From NCBI RefSeq assembly GCF_009193175.1, contig NZ_VUKE01000016.1, positions 44,992-108,991 of the forward strand: a DNA stretch of 64,000 nucleotides, given 5' to 3'. This document shows, one piece after another, positions 8,818 to 17,116 of the stretch. Source of the stretch: Georgenia ruanii (GTDB lineage: Bacteria > Actinomycetota > Actinomycetes > Actinomycetales > Actinomycetaceae). Each line of letters opens with the position of its first letter. Position 1 is the stretch's first letter. Below the pieces are notes generated by a model. It was not told where the DNA came from and searched no databases. It worked only from the letters and a program-made list of their open reading frames with translations. A program made the position numbers and the translations under genes.

Positions 8818-9453
8818 TCAGCGGCGCGCCAACGCGCCAATGATGAGTTCGCGAGTCACTGCCGGGGTTCCGGGCAGTTCCACACGTCGCAGCGCTGCGG
8901 TGTCGAAACCGGCCGCTTGCAGCGAGGCTCCGGTGTCCCGGTTGATGTGGCAGCCACCACTGAACGCTGGCCAGAGTCGGTCGAGACGATCCTGCCGACG
9001 CACAACTCGGTCATCCGCGCTGCGCACATGCTCCATCACCAGAAGCTTCCCGCCGGGCCGCAGTACCCGGTGCAGTTCCCGAGCCACGGCGTCGACGTCA
9101 TCGACGCTGCACATCGTGAGCGTGGTGATGCCGATGTCGGCCGACTCGTCGTCCAGCGGCAGCGATTCGGCACCCACCGGATGAAGCTGCATGGACTCAT
9201 CCATGCCCGCTGCGAGTCGCGTGCGCATGTAAGGGTCTGGCTCGATCAGGTGCACCTCGGCCACCGCGGCAGGGAGATGTGCCAGGTTGTGGCCGACCCC
9301 GGAGCCGATGTCCAGGGTCACGCCGCGCGCCTGCCGCACCAGCGACCGTCGATGCTCGCCCAGCGGTCCTTTCTCCGCGGCGGCGCTGGCCCGGGCGTAG
9401 AACCACGCAAAGAACCGGTGCCCACGCTCGGCGCTCACTGCGGTGCGGCTCAT
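8818..9453 (-). CDS. SAM-dependent class I methyltransferase
   Basis: A 211-residue Methyltransf_11-type protein. The AdoMet motif I is LDIGSGVGHNLAHLP, motif II carries the acidic residue in VHLIEPDPYMRTRL, and the later strand is ELHRVLRPGGKLLVMEHVRS. The pattern resembles UbiE/phospholipid N-methyltransferase-like enzymes, but the substrate cannot be told from sequence. I chose the ATG at 9453 because GAAGGG lies about eight bases upstream; an earlier in-frame ATG at 9507 lacks such a site. It faces flgE and shares its terminator. Confidence 0.85.
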   Translation of the reverse strand: MSRTAVSAERGHRFFAWFYARASAAAEKGPLGEHRRSLVRQARGVTLDIGSGVGHNLAHLPAAVAEVHLIEPDPYMRTRLAAGMDESMQLHPVGAESLPLDDESADIGITTLTMCSVDDVDAVARELHRVLRPGGKLLVMEHVRSADDRVVRRQDRLDRLWPAFSGGCHINRDTGASLQAAGFDTAALRRVELPGTPAVTRELIIGALARR

Positions 9454-9559
9454 GTCGGGCCCTTCGTCGCGACGGCTTGCCTCAAGGCATGCGGATGCAT
9501 AACGCACAGTAGGGGAGCGGGCCGCTCCCGAACGCCCGGCGGCACAGCGGGCCCGTTAC

Positions 9560-10915
9560 CTACCCCCGCGCCGCCTCGTAGCGCCGCAGCGCCTCGGCCC
9601 GCTCCGCGCCGTGGTCGACGATCCGCTCCGGATAGCCGTGTGCCAGCCCGTCGGGCACCCGCCACGGCTGGTGCACCGCCGCGCCGGGCACGTGCGCCAG
9701 CTCGGGCACGTACCGGCGCACGTACTCGCCGTCAGGGTCGAATTTCTCGCCCTGGGTGACCGGGTTGAACACCCGGAAGTACGGCGCAGCATCCGTGCCG
9801 GTGCCCGCCACCCACTGCCAGCCGTGGTTGTTCGAGGCGATGTCGCCGTCGCGCAGGTGCTCGAGGAAGAACCGGGCGCCGTGCGGCCACCACACGTGCA
9901 GGTCCTTGACGAGGAAGCTCGCCACCACCATCCGCACCCGGTTGTGCATCCACCCTTCGGCGAGCAGCTGCCGCATGCCGGCGTCGACGAACGGGAACCC
10001 GGTCCGCCCCTCCTCCCAGGCGCGCACGTGGCCGGCGTTCGCCGGGTCGGCGTAGGCCATGCCGCGCAGGTCCTGGCGCAGGTCCGTCCACGCCGAGTCC
10101 GGCCGATGCCAGAGGACATCGGCGTAGAACTCCCGCCAGCACAGCTCGGCCACGAACCGCTCGGCGCCCGGGGACGTGCCGGCCGGGTGGGCGGCGACGT
10201 CGGCCAGCATCGTGCGCGGGTGGATCGCGCCGTACTTGAGATGCACCGACATCTGCGAGGTGGCGTCGAGGTCCGGGCGGTCCCGGGTCTCGTCGTAGTG
10301 CGCCAGCCCGTCGTCGAGGAACTCCTCCCAACGCTCCCGAGCGGCCTCCTCGCCGGTCGGCACGACGGCGACGTCGTCACCCCCGGGCGGCGCCGCCGAC
10401 TCGACGCCGCGGCGCCAGCGCACGCCCGCGGGAACCGGCGCGGGCGCGGGCCACCCATGCTCGCGCCAGGCGCGGGAGAACGGGGTGAACACCTGGAACG
10501 GCGTGCCGTCGTCCTTGTGCACCAGGCCCGGGCCGACGGCGTAGGGCGTGCCGGTGGCCACGAGCGGGACGTCGCCCAGGGTCCGCTCGACGCGACGGTC
10601 CCGCCGTCGGCCGTACGGCGTGGTCTCCCGGCTGACGTGGACGCTGGCGGCGCCGACCTCGTGGGCCAGGGGCGGGATCACGTCTTCGGGGCGGCCCTCG
10701 CGGACGACGAGGGCGCCGTCGTAGGACTCCTGAGCCGCGTGCAGCGCCGCAGACAGGTGGGCGCGGCGCACCGGGCCGGCGGAGGCCAGCAGCGTCGGGT
10801 CGGCGACGAAGACGGGCAGGACGTCGCCGCCCGCCTCGTGCGCCGCGAGGAGCGCCGGCAGGTCGTGCAGGCGGAGGTCGCGGCGCAGCCACAGCAACGC
10901 GGTCACGGTCGCCAT
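9560..10915 (-). CDS. phr: Deoxyribodipyrimidine photolyase (cryptochrome/photolyase family)
   Basis: Light-driven FAD enzyme that splits UV-induced pyrimidine dimers. The 451-residue product has the N-terminal alpha/beta antenna domain (TALLWLRRDLRLHDLPALLAA). The C-terminal FAD domain follows, with the family stretches WREFYADVLWH, GFPFVDAGMRQLLAEGWMHNR, RMVVASFLVKDL and DGDIASNNHGWQWVAGTGTDAAPYFRVFNP. The Asn after HGWQW-type segments and the Trp-rich region fit a class I CPD photolyase, but a (6-4) or other clade cannot be excluded. A GGAAG stretch is directly before the ATG at 10915, so a GTG nine bases further in (10906) is an equally good start. Confidence 0.93.
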   Translation of the reverse strand: MATVTALLWLRRDLRLHDLPALLAAHEAGGDVLPVFVADPTLLASAGPVRRAHLSAALHAAQESYDGALVVREGRPEDVIPPLAHEVGAASVHVSRETTPYGRRRDRRVERTLGDVPLVATGTPYAVGPGLVHKDDGTPFQVFTPFSRAWREHGWPAPAPVPAGVRWRRGVESAAPPGGDDVAVVPTGEEAARERWEEFLDDGLAHYDETRDRPDLDATSQMSVHLKYGAIHPRTMLADVAAHPAGTSPGAERFVAELCWREFYADVLWHRPDSAWTDLRQDLRGMAYADPANAGHVRAWEEGRTGFPFVDAGMRQLLAEGWMHNRVRMVVASFLVKDLHVWWPHGARFFLEHLRDGDIASNNHGWQWVAGTGTDAAPYFRVFNPVTQGEKFDPDGEYVRRYVPELAHVPGAAVHQPWRVPDGLAHGYPERIVDHGAERAEALRRYEAARG

Positions 10916-11082
10916 CTTCCGCGACGGCGCGCGTGGCGGCATGCGGTGCGCGGGACGACGTGGGCGGGTGGGACAACCGGTGCCGATCAGTACACGGAGT
11001 CCGCCGCCGCTGAGAGCGTGGCAGCCAGTTCCCGGCCGACCGGCGCACACTGGACGGAGGCGTCACCCGGGAGGGCCGAGTC

Positions 11083-11280
11083 GTGAAACGCAGCCCTGTG
11101 CTGGCCGTGGTCGGGGTGCTCGTCGCCATCGTCGGCGTCGTCTGGACGCTGCAGGGGCTGGGGTACCTCGCCGGCAGCCCCATGACCGGCGTGCGGGCGT
11201 GGGCGGTGATCGGGCCGATCGTCGCCATCGTCGGCGTCGTCCTGCTCGTCTCCGGCCTGCGGCGCCACCGCGAGCGGTAG
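11083..11280 (+). CDS. Small two-helix membrane protein
   Basis: A 65-residue protein with two predicted membrane helices (residues about 6-27 and 40-58) and a basic tail RRHRER. The segment VWTLQGLGYLAGSPMTG between the helices matches a small actinobacterial integral membrane family of unknown role. GTG start with GGGAGGG seven bases upstream. Divergent from the photolyase gene. No function is claimed. Confidence 0.75.
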   Translation: MKRSPVLAVVGVLVAIVGVVWTLQGLGYLAGSPMTGVRAWAVIGPIVAIVGVVLLVSGLRRHRER

Positions 11281-11311
11281 GACTTCCGCGAGAGCCGGAA
11301 CGCTACTGGCC

Positions 11312-11343
11312 GTACATCGTACGCATCGAGTTGTACGTTGTAC
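11312..11343. promoter_or_regulatory. Double palindromic operator in front of the MFS gene
   Basis: Two copies of the dyad GTAC-N3-GTAC, GTACATCGTAC (11312-11322) and GTACGTTGTAC (11333-11343), lie 21 bp apart start to start, two helical turns. The copies are also near-inverted repeats of each other. The second ends two bases before the exporter ATG, so a bound regulator would cover the initiation region. This layout is typical of TetR-like operators of drug exporters; no regulator gene is adjacent. Confidence 0.65.
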
Positions 11344-11345
11344 GG

Positions 11346-12671
11346 ATGAACGTCACTCTTTCGGGTGCGGCGGCCGCGGGCGTCTGGGCCGACCGCCGGT
11401 ACCGGCGGCTGTGGGGGTCGGTCGGGGTCAGCCTCCTAGGCTCCGAGATCACGACCCTGGCGATGCCGCTCGCCGCGGTGGCGGTGCTGGACGCCTCGGC
11501 GCCGGAGGTGGCGCTGCTGTCGGCGGCCGGCACCGCGCCGTTCCTGCTGCTGGGGCTGCCCGCCGGGGTGTGGGTCGACCGCTGGCCGCGCCGCACGGTG
11601 ATGGTCCGCACCGACTGGGCCCGCGCGGTGCTCCTCGCCAGCGTGCCGGTGGCCTACGTGCTGGGGATGCTGACGCTGGCGCACCTCGCCGTCGTCGCCT
11701 TCGCCGTGGGATCGCTGAGCGTGCTCTTCGACGTCGCGGCGCTCTCCGTGCTTCCGGCGCTGGTCGCCCGGCACCACCTGGCTGCGGCCAACGGGTCGCT
11801 GGAGGCGGCCCGGGCTGTGGCGCAGACGTCAGGGCCAGCGCTGGGCGGCGTGCTGGTCCAGGCGGTGTCCGCCCCGCTGGCCCTGCTCGCCGACGGTGTC
11901 AGCTTTGTCGTCTCCGCGGTGCTGCTGCGCGGGCTGCCGCTACTTCCGGCGACCCAGCAGGCGGCCGAGCGCCGGCCCGTCCGGCGTCAGATCGCCGAGG
12001 GGCTGGCGTTCTGCCTGCGCCACCCGGTGATCCGGGCGCTGGCCGGCGGCGGGGCCTGGCTGAACTTCTGGACCCACGTGCTGCTCGCCGTCTTCGTCGT
12101 CTACGCCGTCCGCGAGCTCCACCAGACCCCGGCGACGATCGGCCTGGTGCTGGCCGCCTCCAACGCCGGCTACCTGCTGGGGTCCCTGCTGGTGCCGCGG
12201 CTGAACCGGTGGCTCGGGGCCGGGCCGACGGTCATCGCCGGCGTCCTCCTGCACGGCGGCCTCATCGGCGTCGTACTGGCGCCGGCCGCGACGCCGCTGC
12301 CCTGGCTGGTCGCGGCCTTCACGGTGCAGGCCGTCGGCGTGAGCCTGTGGAACGTCAACGCGGTGAGCCTGCGCCAGGCCGCCACCCCCGAGGCGCTCCT
12401 GGCCCGGATGAACGCCACCACCCGGTTCCTCCTATGGGGCGCGATGCCCCTGGGCGCCGCCACCGGCGCCCTGCTGGCGACCACGGCCGGACTCCACGCC
12501 GCGGTGGCGGTGGCGGCGGTGGCCGCACCCCTGGTCGCGCTGCCCCTGGCGCTCTCGCCGCTGCGGATGGTCGGCGCGATCGCCGGCGCCGACGACGAGG
12601 ACGGCGAGGACCTCGCCGACGCCGGAGCGACGCCCGTCCCCGAGACGCAGGGTCAGCCGTCGGGGAGCTGA
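11346..12671 (+). CDS. MFS transporter, exporter type
   Basis: A 441-residue major facilitator with about twelve hydrophobic segments. The loop between helices 2 and 3 has the MFS motif form (GVWVDRWPRRTVMVRTDWAR). The product resembles the MFS_3/enterobactin-exporter-like group that also contains macrolide and multidrug exporters. A charged tail (DDEDGEDLADAG) ends the protein. I chose the ATG directly after the double GTAC operator; no ribosome site is visible there, so the transcript may be leaderless. Substrate unknown. Confidence 0.88.
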   Translation: MNVTLSGAAAAGVWADRRYRRLWGSVGVSLLGSEITTLAMPLAAVAVLDASAPEVALLSAAGTAPFLLLGLPAGVWVDRWPRRTVMVRTDWARAVLLASVPVAYVLGMLTLAHLAVVAFAVGSLSVLFDVAALSVLPALVARHHLAAANGSLEAARAVAQTSGPALGGVLVQAVSAPLALLADGVSFVVSAVLLRGLPLLPATQQAAERRPVRRQIAEGLAFCLRHPVIRALAGGGAWLNFWTHVLLAVFVVYAVRELHQTPATIGLVLAASNAGYLLGSLLVPRLNRWLGAGPTVIAGVLLHGGLIGVVLAPAATPLPWLVAAFTVQAVGVSLWNVNAVSLRQAATPEALLARMNATTRFLLWGAMPLGAATGALLATTAGLHAAVAVAAVAAPLVALPLALSPLRMVGAIAGADDEDGEDLADAGATPVPETQGQPSGS

Positions 12672-13017
12672 GGAGGTGGGTGCGGCTGGCCCGAGGCGCC
12701 GGTCGGCGGGCCGAAGAAGCTAGCGGTCCGGCCCCGCTCGAGGATGAGTCATCAGGCCGAGACGTCGACATCTCGCCGAGCGATGATATTCCGTGGGGCT
12801 GGTGTGACTGCTGTGAAACAGCGGCAAAATGGCCCGATAGCAGACTCGTCAACCCAAAGCGCGGCACCACGCCGACGACACGCGGTCGTCCTTGCGCATT
12901 CTTGAGCCGCAATTCCTCATCACGGCCCACCGGCGGCCGATGAGACGAGTGCAGGCCTCATGGACGGGGCCTGCGCAGGGCTCATGGACGGGCCCGAAGA
13001 CACAGGATGGAACGACC
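12672..13017 (+). other. Intergenic leader between the MFS gene and the motility operon
   Basis: About 346 bases with no convincing gene. It holds a sigma-28-like promoter (12814-12840). About 60 bases before flbD there is a short hairpin (GCAGGCC at 12951-12957 pairing with GGCCTGC at 12968-12974). A 12-base direct repeat CTCATGGACGGG occurs at 12957 and 12981. The hairpin could shape the flbD leader, but no known riboswitch is recognised. Confidence 0.5.
12814..12840 (+). promoter_or_regulatory. Sigma-28 (FliA/WhiG-like) promoter candidate for the flbD-mot-fli operon
   Basis: TGAAACAG-N11-CCCGATAG. The sigma-28 family consensus is TAAA-N15-GCCGATAA (TAAAGTTT-N11-GCCGATAA in full). The -10 core CCGATA is intact and the spacing is exact; the -35 matches three of four bases (TGAA for TAAA). 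It lies about 175 bases before flbD. Recognition is by pattern only. Confidence 0.5.
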
Positions 13018-13302
13018 GTGATCATCGTGCGACGCCTCACGGGGCAACCTTTCGCGATCAACCCCGACTTGATCGAGCGAATCGAGTGCACCCCGGACAC
13101 GATCCTCGTGCTGCTCGACGGCACCCGGTACATCGTCAACGAGTCACTGGACGAGATCGTCGCCCTGATCCAGGACCACCGCGCCGCCATCGTCGCGCGC
13201 TCGCTGAACATCTCCGCCACGGACGCCGCCCCCGTCGAGCGGCCCGCGGACGACGACAACGTCATCGTTCCCCTGCCGACCCGTCCCAGGGGGGAGAAGT
13301 AG
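13018..13302 (+). CDS. flbD: Flagellar FlbD family protein
   Basis: FlbD-family small protein (94 residues), usually found just before motA. The conserved core is MIIVRRLTGQPFAINPDLIERIECTPDTILVLLDGTRYIVNESLDEIV. A short charged C-terminal tail is longer than in Firmicute FlbD. Its molecular role is poorly known; a regulator or structural accessory has been suggested. The GTG at 13018 is used because AGGATGG lies upstream and the family starts with this strand. The TAG stop is immediately followed by the motA GTG. Confidence 0.9.
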   Translation: MIIVRRLTGQPFAINPDLIERIECTPDTILVLLDGTRYIVNESLDEIVALIQDHRAAIVARSLNISATDAAPVERPADDDNVIVPLPTRPRGEK

Positions 13303-14073
13303 GTGGATCCCGCAACGATCATCGGCATCGCCGTCGCGTTCGTCGCCATCTGGGGGGCGATGACCCTCGAGGGCACGCACGTGATGTCGATCCTGCTGCC
13401 CGGGCCGATGCTGCTCGTCTTCCTGGGCACCATCGGCGCCGGCCTGGCCGGCGGCATGCTCAAGGACGCCCTCCACGCCGTCAGGCAGCTCCCACGGGCC
13501 TTCACCAGCAAGGCCCCGCGGCAGGGCGCCACCATCCCCACGCTCGTCGCGCTCTCCGACCGCGCCCGCCGCGAGGGCCTGCTCGCCCTGGAGGACGAGG
13601 CCCGCGACATCGACGACGACTTCCTGCGCGACGGGCTCACCGCGGCCATCGACGGCGCGGACCCCGAGGAGCTGCGCGCCCTGCTCGAGGACCGCATCGA
13701 CACCAAGCGCAAGCAGGACCGGATCGCCTCGGGCTTCTTCACCTCCCTCGGTGGCTACGCGCCCACGATCGGCATCATCGGCACCGTCGTCTCCCTGGTC
13801 CACGTGCTGGAGAACCTCACCGAGCCGGACAGCCTCGGCCCGCTCATCGCGGCCGCCTTCGTCGCCACCCTGTGGGGCATCCTGTCGGCAAACATGATCT
13901 GGCTGCCACTGGGCGCCCGGCTCAAGCGCCTGTCCGACCTCGAGTGCGCGCAGATGGAGGTCACCCTCGAGGGCCTGCTCGCCCTGCAGTCCGGCGCCAA
14001 CCCGCGCATGGTCAGCGAGCGCCTCCGCAGCCTCGTGCCGGCCTCGGAGATCGTCGAGGACGCGGCGGCATGA
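13303..14073 (+). CDS. motA: Flagellar stator protein MotA
   Basis: MotA is the pentameric rotating part of the stator ion channel. The 256-residue product has four membrane segments. The first pair includes IIGIAVAFVAIWGAMTLEG and MLLVFLGTIGAGLAGG. The second pair contains the conserved GYAPTIGIIGTVVSLVHVLENL, where the Pro and Thr line the channel. The large cytoplasmic loop has the charged residues that touch FliG. The GTG start abuts the flbD stop without a spacer, implying coupling. Proton or sodium use cannot be settled here. Confidence 0.95.
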   Translation: MDPATIIGIAVAFVAIWGAMTLEGTHVMSILLPGPMLLVFLGTIGAGLAGGMLKDALHAVRQLPRAFTSKAPRQGATIPTLVALSDRARREGLLALEDEARDIDDDFLRDGLTAAIDGADPEELRALLEDRIDTKRKQDRIASGFFTSLGGYAPTIGIIGTVVSLVHVLENLTEPDSLGPLIAAAFVATLWGILSANMIWLPLGARLKRLSDLECAQMEVTLEGLLALQSGANPRMVSERLRSLVPASEIVEDAAA

Positions 14074-14918
14074 GGTCCCCCCGGCGCCGCCGCGGCGGCG
14101 AGGAGCACGAGGAAGAGGTCAACGTCGAGCGGTGGACCACCAGCTACATGGACATGGTCACCGTGATGATGTGCCTCTTCATCGTCCTGTTCGCCATCAG
14201 CCAGGTGGACCAGCAGAAGTTCTTCGCGCTGCGCGAGTCCCTCGCCGCCACCTTCGGCCAGCCCACCGGCGCCAACCTCCAGGTGCTCGACGGCGGCCAG
14301 GGCGTCCTCGCCGCCGACTCCGTGGTCCCGGACCCGCCGGACGTCACCAACCAGTCCGGCGGCCCCGTCCACGGCGTCGACGAGGCCGGCAACATCGAGA
14401 AGGCCCGCCAGGAGGTCGCCGACCTGCGCGAGCTGCAGCGGCGCATCCAGGAGGCCCTCGAGCAGCGCCAGGTGGCCAGCGACGTCACCTTCGCCATCAC
14501 CGATCGCGGCCTGATCATCGGCCTGGTCAGCGCCGACGTCTTCTTCTCCACCGAGAGCGCGAAGCTCACCGACGAGGCCCTGCTGGTCATCGACGCCCTC
14601 TCCCCCGAGCTGGCCGCCACGCGCTACGACCTGTCCGTCGAGGGGCACGCCAACACCGTGCCCACCGTGCGCTACCCCACCAACTGGGAGCTGTCCGCCG
14701 ACCGCGCCAGCCAGGTGCTGCGCCGCATGGTCGAGAGCGGCGGCGTCCCCGCCGACCGGATGCGCGCCGTCGGCCTCGGCGACGCCCACCCGATCGATGC
14801 CGCCGGGCAGGACCCCCTGACGATCAACCGCCGCGTCGACGTCGTCGTCCTCTCCGACGCCCCCGAGGCCGTCCGGGTGCTCATGCCGCAGGTCGCCGCC
14901 GAGACGGGAGGAACCTGA
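14070..14918 (+). CDS. motB: Flagellar stator protein MotB
   Basis: MotB anchors the stator to peptidoglycan and carries the ion-binding aspartate. The 282-residue product has a charged N-terminus and a single membrane helix (WTTSYMDMVTVMMCLFIVLFAIS). D28 sits at the position of the essential E. coli Asp32. The OmpA-like peptidoglycan-binding domain (about residues 145-265) includes SVEGHANTVPT and NWELSADRASQVLRRM. Starts through ATGA overlap with motA. Confidence 0.96.
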   Translation: MRSPRRRRGGEEHEEEVNVERWTTSYMDMVTVMMCLFIVLFAISQVDQQKFFALRESLAATFGQPTGANLQVLDGGQGVLAADSVVPDPPDVTNQSGGPVHGVDEAGNIEKARQEVADLRELQRRIQEALEQRQVASDVTFAITDRGLIIGLVSADVFFSTESAKLTDEALLVIDALSPELAATRYDLSVEGHANTVPTVRYPTNWELSADRASQVLRRMVESGGVPADRMRAVGLGDAHPIDAAGQDPLTINRRVDVVVLSDAPEAVRVLMPQVAAETGGT

Positions 14919-14919
14919 C

Positions 14920-14952
14920 ATGGACGAGACCACGGATCTGGAGGACCGCTGA
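14920..14952 (+). other. Ten-codon mini-ORF coupled to fliL
   Basis: ATG at 14920 follows a strong GGGAGGA ribosome site and reads MDETTDLEDR before TGA. Its stop overlaps the fliL ATG (TGATG). It may only pass ribosomes from motB to fliL; a functional peptide is unlikely. Confidence 0.35.
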
Positions 14953-15452
14953 TGGTCGAGCAGCGCACCGTGGGGCGCCCCGTCAACGTCCGGGGCGCGC
15001 CCGCGCAGGAGGAGACGAGGAGCACGATGACGCACGCCGAGGAGGGGCCGCCGCGCCGCCGGCGCGGGCTGGTGGTGCTGGTGGTGCTGGTCGTCGTGCT
15101 CGCCGCCGCGGCCGCCGCCTACGTGCTGCGGCCCTGGGAGAGCGACGCCGCCGCGCCGGAGAAGGCGCCCGAGCTCGGCCTCGTCGTCCCGGTGGACCCC
15201 ATCAGCGTCAACCTCGCCGACGGGCACTACCTGCGCCTGGGCTTCTCCATCCAGCTCAAGAAGGGCGCGACGAAGGACCTGCAGGTGGCCCGCGCGCTCG
15301 ACATCGCCATCGCCACCTACTCCGGCAAGGACGTCGCCGAGGTCAACGACCCCGCCCGCCGCGAGGAGCTCAAGGCCGAGCTCCTGACCCAGCTGAGCGC
15401 GACCTTCAAGGAGGTGGTGGACGTCTACCTCACGGACTACGTCACCCAGTGA
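14952..15452 (+). CDS. fliL: Flagellar basal-body-associated protein FliL
   Basis: FliL surrounds the stator and supports its activity. The 166-residue form has a basic segment, one membrane helix (LVVLVVLVVVLAAAAAAYVL) and a periplasmic domain with the family pattern PVDPISVNLADGHYLRLGFSIQL. An equally good start is the ATG at 15027 (MTHAEEGPPRRRR, preceded by GGAGACGAGGAG), which would give a more typical 141 residues. The TGATG link to an upstream mini-ORF favours 14952. Confidence 0.88.
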   Translation: MVEQRTVGRPVNVRGAPAQEETRSTMTHAEEGPPRRRRGLVVLVVLVVVLAAAAAAYVLRPWESDAAAPEKAPELGLVVPVDPISVNLADGHYLRLGFSIQLKKGATKDLQVARALDIAIATYSGKDVAEVNDPARREELKAELLTQLSATFKEVVDVYLTDYVTQ

Positions 15453-15512
15453 GGCCCAACTCCGTCTGACCCTTTCCCTCATACAGGCCGCCACCCGACC
15501 GATTGACCGGGT

Positions 15513-16427
15513 GTGACGGTCCCATCCAGCGTGCCCGGCGCCATCCGCACGCCGATGGCCTACGACTTCCGGCGGCCCATGACGCTGCCGCGCGAGCACG
15601 CGCGCATGCTGGAGATGGCCTTCGGCACCTTCTCCCGGCACTGGGCCAACCAGCTCGTCGCGCGCCTGCGGGTGTCCGTCTCCTCGGCGGTGACCGAGGT
15701 GAAGATGTGCTCCTACGACGAGTACGTCGCCTCGCTGCCGACGACGACGACCGTGGTGCTGTGCTCGGTCGAGCCGGGCCGGCGCATCGCCCTCGTGCAG
15801 TTCCCCCTCGACGCCGCCCTCGTGTGGATCGACCACATGCTCGGTGGGCCGGGCACCCCGGGTGCGGTGCCCGAGCGCGAGCTCACCGAGATCGAGCAGG
15901 CGCTCATCATGGAGCTGCTGCGCCGCACCCTGGCCGACCTCAACTACTCCTTCGCGGCGATCGTGCGCCTCGAGGCCGAGTTCAAGCAGATCCAGTACAC
16001 CCCGCAGTTCGTCCAGGCGGCCGAGGCGTCGACGCCGGTGATCGTGGCCCGCTTCGAGCTGCACGTGGACGAGCAGGACGTGCCGGTCTCGGTCATGCTG
16101 CCGGCCGAGGGCCTGATGACCGCCCTGCGCGACGGCGAGCACGTGGACCTGCGCACCGCCGAGGAGATCGCCGAGGAGAAGGTGCAGAGCCGGCTCCTCG
16201 AGGTCGCCGTCCAGCAGGTCCCGGTCGACGTCGCCGTGCGCTTCCGCCCCGTCACCGTCCACCCGCGCGAGGTGGTCGCGCTGCGCCCCGGTGACGTCCT
16301 CCCGCTCCACCACCCCGCCTCCCGGCCGCTCGACGTGGTCGTCGGGGACCGGGTGCTGGCCCAGGCCGCCCCCGGCACCCAGGGCAGCCGGCTCGCCGGC
16401 ATGGTCGTCCACGTCAAGGAGAACTGA
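15513..16427 (+). CDS. fliM: Flagellar motor switch protein FliM
   Basis: FliM is the C-ring subunit that normally receives phospho-CheY. The 304-residue product has the conserved middle domain (YDFRRPMTLPREHARMLEMAFGTF through VEPGRRIALVQFPLDAALVWIDHMLGG, LTEIEQALIMELL) and a C-terminal SpoA domain. The N-terminus is only about 16 residues before YDFRRP. It lacks the LSQxEIDALL segment that binds CheY in other bacteria. An in-frame TGA at 15504 rules out a longer upstream start. GTG start; a 60-base gap from fliL. Confidence 0.94.
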   Translation: MTVPSSVPGAIRTPMAYDFRRPMTLPREHARMLEMAFGTFSRHWANQLVARLRVSVSSAVTEVKMCSYDEYVASLPTTTTVVLCSVEPGRRIALVQFPLDAALVWIDHMLGGPGTPGAVPERELTEIEQALIMELLRRTLADLNYSFAAIVRLEAEFKQIQYTPQFVQAAEASTPVIVARFELHVDEQDVPVSVMLPAEGLMTALRDGEHVDLRTAEEIAEEKVQSRLLEVAVQQVPVDVAVRFRPVTVHPREVVALRPGDVLPLHHPASRPLDVVVGDRVLAQAAPGTQGSRLAGMVVHVKEN

Positions 16428-17116
16428 TGAACCCCACCGCAACCGTCAACGACCAGCAGGCCGTGGCGGAGCTGGCGCGGCTGCTGCCCTCGCCGGTGCC
16501 GCTGGCGCCGCGCCGCGCGGGGGAGTTCGAGCGCCCGGCGCCCGACGCCACCGCCGTCGTGGCCACCTTCGTCGGTCAGACCAGCGCCGAGCTCATGGTC
16601 GTCGCCCAGCAGTCGGTCACCGACGCGATGGCCGGCGCCGGCGCCCTCTCCCTCGCCGAGGCGCTGCGCCCCGCCCTGGAGGCGGCCAGCCGCACCCTCG
16701 GCCCCGGTGTGCTCGGCACCGCCGAGACCCGCCCCGCCGGGGAGGTCTTCACCGGCCCGGGCACCGTGGTCTACGCCCTCGACGCCGGCGTGGCCACCCA
16801 GGCCTGGTTCGGCATCCGCGCCAAGGGCTCCGCGGCCGACGCCGCGGCGCCCGCCGCGCCGCTGCCCAGCGGCGCCATGCGGGTGCTCTACGACGTCGAG
16901 ATGACCCTGACCACCGAGATCGGCCGCACCCGCCTGCCGGTGCGCGACGTCCTGGAGCTGACCCCCGGCGCCGTCCTCGAGCTCGACCGCTCCGCCGGCA
17001 GCCCCGCCGACGTCATGGTCAACGGCCGCCTGGTCGCCCGCGGCGAGGTCGTCGTGGTCGACGACGAGTACGCCGTGCGCATCACCGAGATCGTCTCCAC
17101 CGAAAACCTGGGTTAG
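16427..17116 (+). CDS. fliN: Flagellar motor switch protein FliN (FliY-like, with N-terminal domain)
   Basis: FliN forms the lower C-ring. The 229-residue product is about 100 residues longer than E. coli FliN. Its C-terminal SpoA domain is clear (MRVLYDVEMTLTTEIGRTRLPVRDVLELTPGAVLELDRSAGSPADVMVNGRLVARGEVVVVDDEYAVRITEIV). The N-terminal half (residues about 35-135) looks like a CheC/FliY-type domain, with a helix AEALRPALEAASRTLG, but no full phosphatase motif is visible. TGATG overlap with fliM. Confidence 0.92.
   Translation: MNPTATVNDQQAVAELARLLPSPVPLAPRRAGEFERPAPDATAVVATFVGQTSAELMVVAQQSVTDAMAGAGALSLAEALRPALEAASRTLGPGVLGTAETRPAGEVFTGPGTVVYALDAGVATQAWFGIRAKGSAADAAAPAAPLPSGAMRVLYDVEMTLTTEIGRTRLPVRDVLELTPGAVLELDRSAGSPADVMVNGRLVARGEVVVVDDEYAVRITEIVSTENLG

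Noticed and set aside
12672..13017. A small upstream extension of flbD from an ATG at 12892
   Set aside because: The extra residues are not family-like, cross the 12-base direct repeat and hairpin, and the GTG at 13018 has a ribosome site.
13755..16442. A minus-strand open frame of about 895 codons opposite motA-fliM
   Set aside because: Its composition is a low-complexity shadow of the GC-biased plus-strand genes, which have clear families; no domain or ribosome site supports it.
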